From the NCBI GenBank assembly GCA_003151275.1, contig PLXC01000138.1, positions 35,641-99,640 of the forward strand: a stretch of 64,000 bases of DNA. Direction: 5' to 3'. Position numbers and translations under genes: made by a program. The stretch is from Candidatus Melainabacteria bacterium (GTDB taxonomy: Bacteria; Cyanobacteriota; Vampirovibrionia; Obscuribacterales; Obscuribacteraceae). Shown piece after piece: positions 60,255 through 64,000 of the stretch (positions within the stretch are counted from its first letter, which is position 1; each line of letters starts with the position of its first letter). The notes under the pieces are model-generated. The model worked only from the letters and a program-made list of their open reading frames with translations, made no database searches and was not told the origin of the DNA.

Positions 60255-62006
60255 ATGCGGGCTAAGCACCTTTGCCACTTTGTTGTCGTTCTTGGTGCGC
60301 TGACATTAACAATTTGTCCAACAAAAGCTCTGAACGAAGACGTTGTGTTGCAGTCAATGCAAAAGGAGCTAAATCGTTCATTTTCAAAACTAAAGAAAGA
60401 AGGCGAGGCTAGCCCTTATTTTCTAGCTTATCGATTGTATGACACGCACGCCATCGAAATTTCGGCTGAATACGGAGGTTTGACTAGTGACAAACCTGAA
60501 AGTCACAAGCGAACTTTGGATGTTGAATTAAGAGTTGGATCTCCGCAAATTGATAATACCCATAAAACTAGGGGTGGTGGCTTTCGCATGGGAAGCGGCG
60601 ATTATAGCTCGCGATCCGGCATACCACTGGATGACGATGAAGCGGCCCTTCGGACAACTTTATGGGAAAGGACTGATGCGGCCTTCAAATCAGCTCAAGC
60701 GGATTACCAAAAAGTATTGACGAATCGAGACGTTCGCATCGCCGAAGATGATACCTCGGATGATTTTTCGAAAGAAAAGCCCGCCGTTTACTATGGCAAA
60801 CCAGTTGAAATGAATGTGGATCGCGCCGCCTGGGAAGCTCGTCTTCGTCGATTGTCGGCTATTTATCGAACTTATCCAAACATAAAAAGTTCGATGGTCC
60901 GTTTTTCGGCAACGAAGACGAAACGATATTTAGTAACCAGCGAAGGCACAATAATTGAAGACGAGCACGTTGAATTCCGTGTTTACACCATCGCTGAAGC
61001 GACAGCAGACGATGGTATGCGCGTTTGGTTGTACGACGGAGTCGAAGCACCGACGAAAGTAGATCTGCCTGACGATCAAAAATTGGATCAAATGGTGAAC
61101 AAAGTAGCAGCCTCTGTGGAGGCGCTAAGAGTGGCCAAAGCGGCGGAGCCGTTTGCCGGCCCAGCTATACTACAAGCCAAATCTGCTGGCGTTTACTTTC
61201 ATGAAATTTTTGGTCATCGCATCGAAGGTCATCGACAAAAAGATGAGGGTGAGGGACGAACATTTACGAAGTTAATCGGCAAGGAAATTATGCCGACCTT
61301 CATCACTGTTGTTGACGATCCTCTCAAGGAGCGCCTCGGCACTAAGGCTCTGAACGGATTCTATCGTTATGATGATGAGGGCGTGCCGGCGCAAAAAACC
61401 GTGCTAGTGGACAAAGGCATCCTGAAAGGTTTCTTGATGGAACGATCACCTATCCGTGGCTTCGCCAATTCGAACGGACATGGACGAAGTTCGCCTGGTT
61501 CTAAGCCCGTCGCCAGACAAGCGAATTTGATTGTAGATTCTTCAAAGCGCGTTCCTTACGAAACACTGCGCGCGCAATTAATTGCTGAAATAAAACGTCA
61601 AGGCAAACCTTATGGGTTGGTGTTCGATGAAATTGCCGGCGGCTTTACAATGACTCAGGCACTGATGCCGCAAGTGTTTAAGTTGAAACCATTGCGCGTT
61701 TGGAGAGTTTTTCCTGATGGTCGACCGGATGAATTATTGCGCGGTGTGGATCTTGTCGGCACGCCCTTAACGTCTCTCGAGCGCATTCTCGGTGCCGCAA
61801 ATGACGACGATGTTTTCAACGGTACGTGCGGCGCTGAATCAGGATGGGTGCCCGTTTCGGCAATCTCACCAAGCCTGCTGTTGCAAACAATTGAAGTGGA
61901 GCGGAATTACAAAGAGCAAGATAAGCCTCCTGTGTTGCCACCACCGGACCAAGACACACAGGATAAGGCGGAGAAGAAGGCAAATGCAGCGGAGAAGCCG
62001 CAATGA
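60255..62006 (+). CDS. Exported TldD-like metallopeptidase
   Basis: 583 residues with a signal peptide (about 1-25, PTKA-LNE) and AAGGAG six bases before ATG 60255. The TldD/PmbA fold is clear: YFHEIFGHRIEGHRQKDEG holds the zinc ligands His316 and His321 with Glu317 (HExxxH), RYDDEGVPAQKTVLVDKGIL and IRGFANSNGHGRSS follow, and the C-terminal block is NGTCGAESGWVPVSAISPSL. Cytosolic TldD/TldE cleaves unfolded peptides such as microcin precursors; an exported version is different. It overlaps the next gene by four bases. Confidence 0.88.
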   Translation: MRAKHLCHFVVVLGALTLTICPTKALNEDVVLQSMQKELNRSFSKLKKEGEASPYFLAYRLYDTHAIEISAEYGGLTSDKPESHKRTLDVELRVGSPQIDNTHKTRGGGFRMGSGDYSSRSGIPLDDDEAALRTTLWERTDAAFKSAQADYQKVLTNRDVRIAEDDTSDDFSKEKPAVYYGKPVEMNVDRAAWEARLRRLSAIYRTYPNIKSSMVRFSATKTKRYLVTSEGTIIEDEHVEFRVYTIAEATADDGMRVWLYDGVEAPTKVDLPDDQKLDQMVNKVAASVEALRVAKAAEPFAGPAILQAKSAGVYFHEIFGHRIEGHRQKDEGEGRTFTKLIGKEIMPTFITVVDDPLKERLGTKALNGFYRYDDEGVPAQKTVLVDKGILKGFLMERSPIRGFANSNGHGRSSPGSKPVARQANLIVDSSKRVPYETLRAQLIAEIKRQGKPYGLVFDEIAGGFTMTQALMPQVFKLKPLRVWRVFPDGRPDELLRGVDLVGTPLTSLERILGAANDDDVFNGTCGAESGWVPVSAISPSLLLQTIEVERNYKEQDKPPVLPPPDQDTQDKAEKKANAAEKPQ

Positions 62007-63691
62007 AAACAATCTTTAGCACCCTGATTGCATTGTCATCAATTCTTGCACCCGTTAACTCGCAGAACGATACGATCTTCACAGCTATGAAAGACGAGAT
62101 GAACAGGTCAATTACTCGGCTTAAGTTAGAGAGTCACGAAGCCCCTTATTTCATCGGCTACACAGTGCATGATACTGATACAGTCAATGTGTCAGCAACA
62201 TATGGAGCCCTTACAGATAACAGCCGCGATCACGTCCGCAATCTAGCCGTGGATGTGCGCATTGGTGATTACAAACTGGATAGCACCTCAAGTTCGTCGG
62301 ACTATGGAGACTTGTTCAGCCACGGCGGCGGCTATTCTTCCATCAGTGTCGATGATAACTACGACACGCTGCGGCGGGAGTTATGGCTGCGAACAGACGC
62401 AGCCTATAAGCAAGCAATCGAGGGGTTGGAATCAAAGAAGACTTACTTGAAGCAGAACACCGTCGAAGATCGGCCCGACTCGTTCTCGCGTGAAACACCT
62501 GTAGTTGAACTGGAACCAGTTGCCACTTTAGATATTGACGTGGACAAATGGGCTGGCAACTTGCGGGAGCTAACGGCCATATTTCGGAATCATCCGCTCA
62601 TACGCGGCTCACAAGCGTCACTAGGTGCTCTTGCAGACAATCATTGGTTCCTAAATTCTGAAGGATTCCGCAATCGCGTCGGCGAAAAGAGCTATGCGCT
62701 GACTATAAGTGCTCAAGCACAATCCGAAGACGGCATGCATTTTGCTGATCAGGAGCTGATTCCGGCTTACTTTGAAAAAGAATTACCTAAATTAGAGGAA
62801 TTGAAAAAGCGAGCAAACGATTTGGCGAACCGATTGGAATTGCTGGCAGCTGCACCGAAAGTCGACGACTACAGAGGTCCCGTATTGTTTGAAGGACAAG
62901 CCGGTGCACAGCTATTTCATCAAGTGCTCGAGCCAAAGCTGAGTAGATCCGCAAGCGACATGCGACGAATGCTCAGCACTGACATGAGCGAAAAATTGGG
63001 ACAGAGAATATTGCCTAAATTCGTCGATGTCGTGGATGATCCAAACGCCAAGAACTATGATAGCAAGCCACTCTTTGGCTACTATGGGATTGACGATGAA
63101 GGATTGAAAGGGCAAAAAGTGACCCTTGTAGAAAAAGGCATTCTAAAATCAATGTGCATGAGTCGTGTGCCAACCCGCGCCATTTTTCACAGTAATGGAC
63201 ATTCTAAACACGGTGGCAGTGCCACAAGTAACTTGTTCATCAATTCGGATCACAAACTATCTCCAGAAGCCCTCAAAGCAAGACTAATCGAATTGGGCAA
63301 AGAAGATGGACTTAAAGAGGTCTACATTGCACGTCGCATCACCGGAACTGCCAGCGAATTAGACATGTCAAATTTACAATCGTTTTTCAAAGCGTTTATG
63401 TCTGGAAGTAGCGGTGTTTCTTTGTTTCCACCTATCCTGCTGTACAAAGTTTCAGTCGCCGATGGGCATGAGGAGCTTACTCGTGGTGGCAATTTTGCCA
63501 ATATTTCAATGCGCATCTTGCGTGACATCGACGCTACCGGCAATGATGTCAAATCGTATGCAGTTCAAAACGCTCGTGAAATAACGAGCATCGTCTCTCC
63601 TTCTGTCCTGGTGACGGAAGTGGAAATACAGAAGCCTGATAAAACGAACACTAAGCGTCCGATTTTGAAAAATCCGAACTTCGATAAATAA
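62003..63691 (+). CDS. Exported TldD/TldE-like partner, zinc motif lost
   Basis: 562 residues with a signal peptide (about 1-20, APVNS-QND). It is a paralogue of the preceding protein: MNRSITRLKLESHEAPYFIG matches LNRSFSKLKKEGEASPYFLA, and YGIDDEGLKGQKVTLVEKGI and FHSNGHSKHGGSA match later blocks. The HExxxH motif is replaced by HQVLEP (His306, Gln307, Pro311), and the Cys of the C-terminal CGAESG block is absent. It therefore resembles the non-catalytic subunit of a TldD/TldE heterodimer. ATGA overlap couples the two. Confidence 0.85.
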   Translation: MKTIFSTLIALSSILAPVNSQNDTIFTAMKDEMNRSITRLKLESHEAPYFIGYTVHDTDTVNVSATYGALTDNSRDHVRNLAVDVRIGDYKLDSTSSSSDYGDLFSHGGGYSSISVDDNYDTLRRELWLRTDAAYKQAIEGLESKKTYLKQNTVEDRPDSFSRETPVVELEPVATLDIDVDKWAGNLRELTAIFRNHPLIRGSQASLGALADNHWFLNSEGFRNRVGEKSYALTISAQAQSEDGMHFADQELIPAYFEKELPKLEELKKRANDLANRLELLAAAPKVDDYRGPVLFEGQAGAQLFHQVLEPKLSRSASDMRRMLSTDMSEKLGQRILPKFVDVVDDPNAKNYDSKPLFGYYGIDDEGLKGQKVTLVEKGILKSMCMSRVPTRAIFHSNGHSKHGGSATSNLFINSDHKLSPEALKARLIELGKEDGLKEVYIARRITGTASELDMSNLQSFFKAFMSGSSGVSLFPPILLYKVSVADGHEELTRGGNFANISMRILRDIDATGNDVKSYAVQNAREITSIVSPSVLVTEVEIQKPDKTNTKRPILKNPNFDK

Positions 63692-63803
63692 GACCGTCGG
63701 TAAGTGCTTCCGCTAGATGGTACTATCGTATTTGGTGCCAGATCAATTTCGATTTGACCAGATTCTGGCCGCTATCCCAGAATGACAGGCGAGAACATGA
63801 CAA

Positions 63804-64000
63804 CTAATGGTCAGGGTGGTCTAAACCAGATTCGGTCCCTGTGACCTGTTCATCCCAATCTTGCCATTCAACTTTCGATGCCTTCAGATATCCATCGACG
63901 GCTTGTCCGATTGTAGGATAGAAATTTTCAACACCGAATTGTGCGAACAAACCGTAGCGCTTCAGTTCATCCTTAGTGGGTCCTTTCATCTCGGCAAAGC
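63804..64000 (-). CDS. SulP-family transporter, C-terminal STAS end (runs off the right edge)
   Basis: The minus-strand frame is open at 64000 and stops at 63804. The last 65 residues read FAEMKGPTKDELKRYGLFAQ, then FGVENFYPTIGQAVDGYL and an acidic tail. This matches the end of the STAS domain of SulP sulfate/carbonate permeases (usual form GPVRxxLxRxGLxxxIGxxNFFPTxxxAV). A Met in the frame near the edge is internal, not the start. Substrate (sulfate, bicarbonate or other) cannot be read from this part. Confidence 0.6.
   Translation of the reverse strand, partial: FAEMKGPTKDELKRYGLFAQFGVENFYPTIGQAVDGYLKASKVEWQDWDEQVTGTESGLDHPDH

Noticed and set aside
1..64000. CRISPR arrays, insertion sequences, prophage genes, rRNA
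   Set aside because: No regularly spaced repeats, transposases, integrases, phage structural genes or rRNA sequence were found by reading; only short dispersed repeats were seen.

Overview
The window reads as a chromosomal segment of a free-living, aerobic, Gram-negative-type heterotroph of roughly balanced GC. My best guess is a non-photosynthetic relative of the Cyanobacteria (Vampirovibrionia/Melainabacteria, order Obscuribacterales). This rests on remembered protein styles: enzymes with long N-terminal extensions, many small secreted proteins, and histidine kinases with a short N-terminal sensor. It is an inference. No phage, insertion sequence, CRISPR array or plasmid function was seen.

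Layout. 1-8,400: mostly hypothetical and secreted proteins (TonB-C protein, SGNH hydrolase, small exported proteins with clear hairpin terminators, an RMD1/DUF155-like protein). 8,560-13,643: an MFS exporter and a succinate dehydrogenase operon sdhC-sdhA-sdhB whose anchor is the large cysteine/histidine-rich type. 14,266-21,704: acetyltransferase, alpha/beta hydrolase, clan GH-A glycosidase, a divergent response regulator/histidine kinase pair and a TPR protein. 21,739-31,934: aconitase, a phosphatase, an S41 peptidase, an AmpG-like permease, aldo/keto reductase, gluconokinase, a HEAT-repeat protein and a CopG regulator. 32,423-38,461: a diverged lumazine-synthase-like protein with an arginine-rich tail overlapping exonuclease III, an acyl-CoA dehydrogenase, and a YbjN / inositol-phosphatase / RNase D operon. 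38,782: tRNA-Asn. 39,080-41,463: sugar epimerase, glycosyltransferase and Gfo/Idh oxidoreductase (surface polysaccharide). 41,677-48,631: two poly(hydroxybutyrate)-depolymerase-type esterases around two overlapping histidine kinases, then a leucine-rich-repeat lipoprotein.

48,642-57,108 is the most coherent region. It encodes urate oxidase, 5-hydroxyisourate hydrolase, OHCU decarboxylase, allantoinase, allantoicase and ureidoglycolate lyase, with malate synthase and an MFS transporter. Together they would take urate to glyoxylate plus urea and feed glyoxylate with acetyl-CoA to malate. Malate would join the TCA cycle, of which aconitase and succinate dehydrogenase are also in this window. The last part (57,556-64,000) has a periodic helical protein, small secreted proteins, an overlapping pair of exported TldD-like proteins (one with the zinc motif, one without), and the C-terminus of a SulP transporter running off the edge.

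Points most worth a second look: the lumazine-synthase-like protein with a basic tail; the exported TldD/TldE-like pair; a dispersed hairpin repeat (GGAGCGC followed by a variable but always paired 7-bp stem) in four copies, three of them flanking malate synthase; and the Rieske-type cysteine/histidine motif in SdhC.
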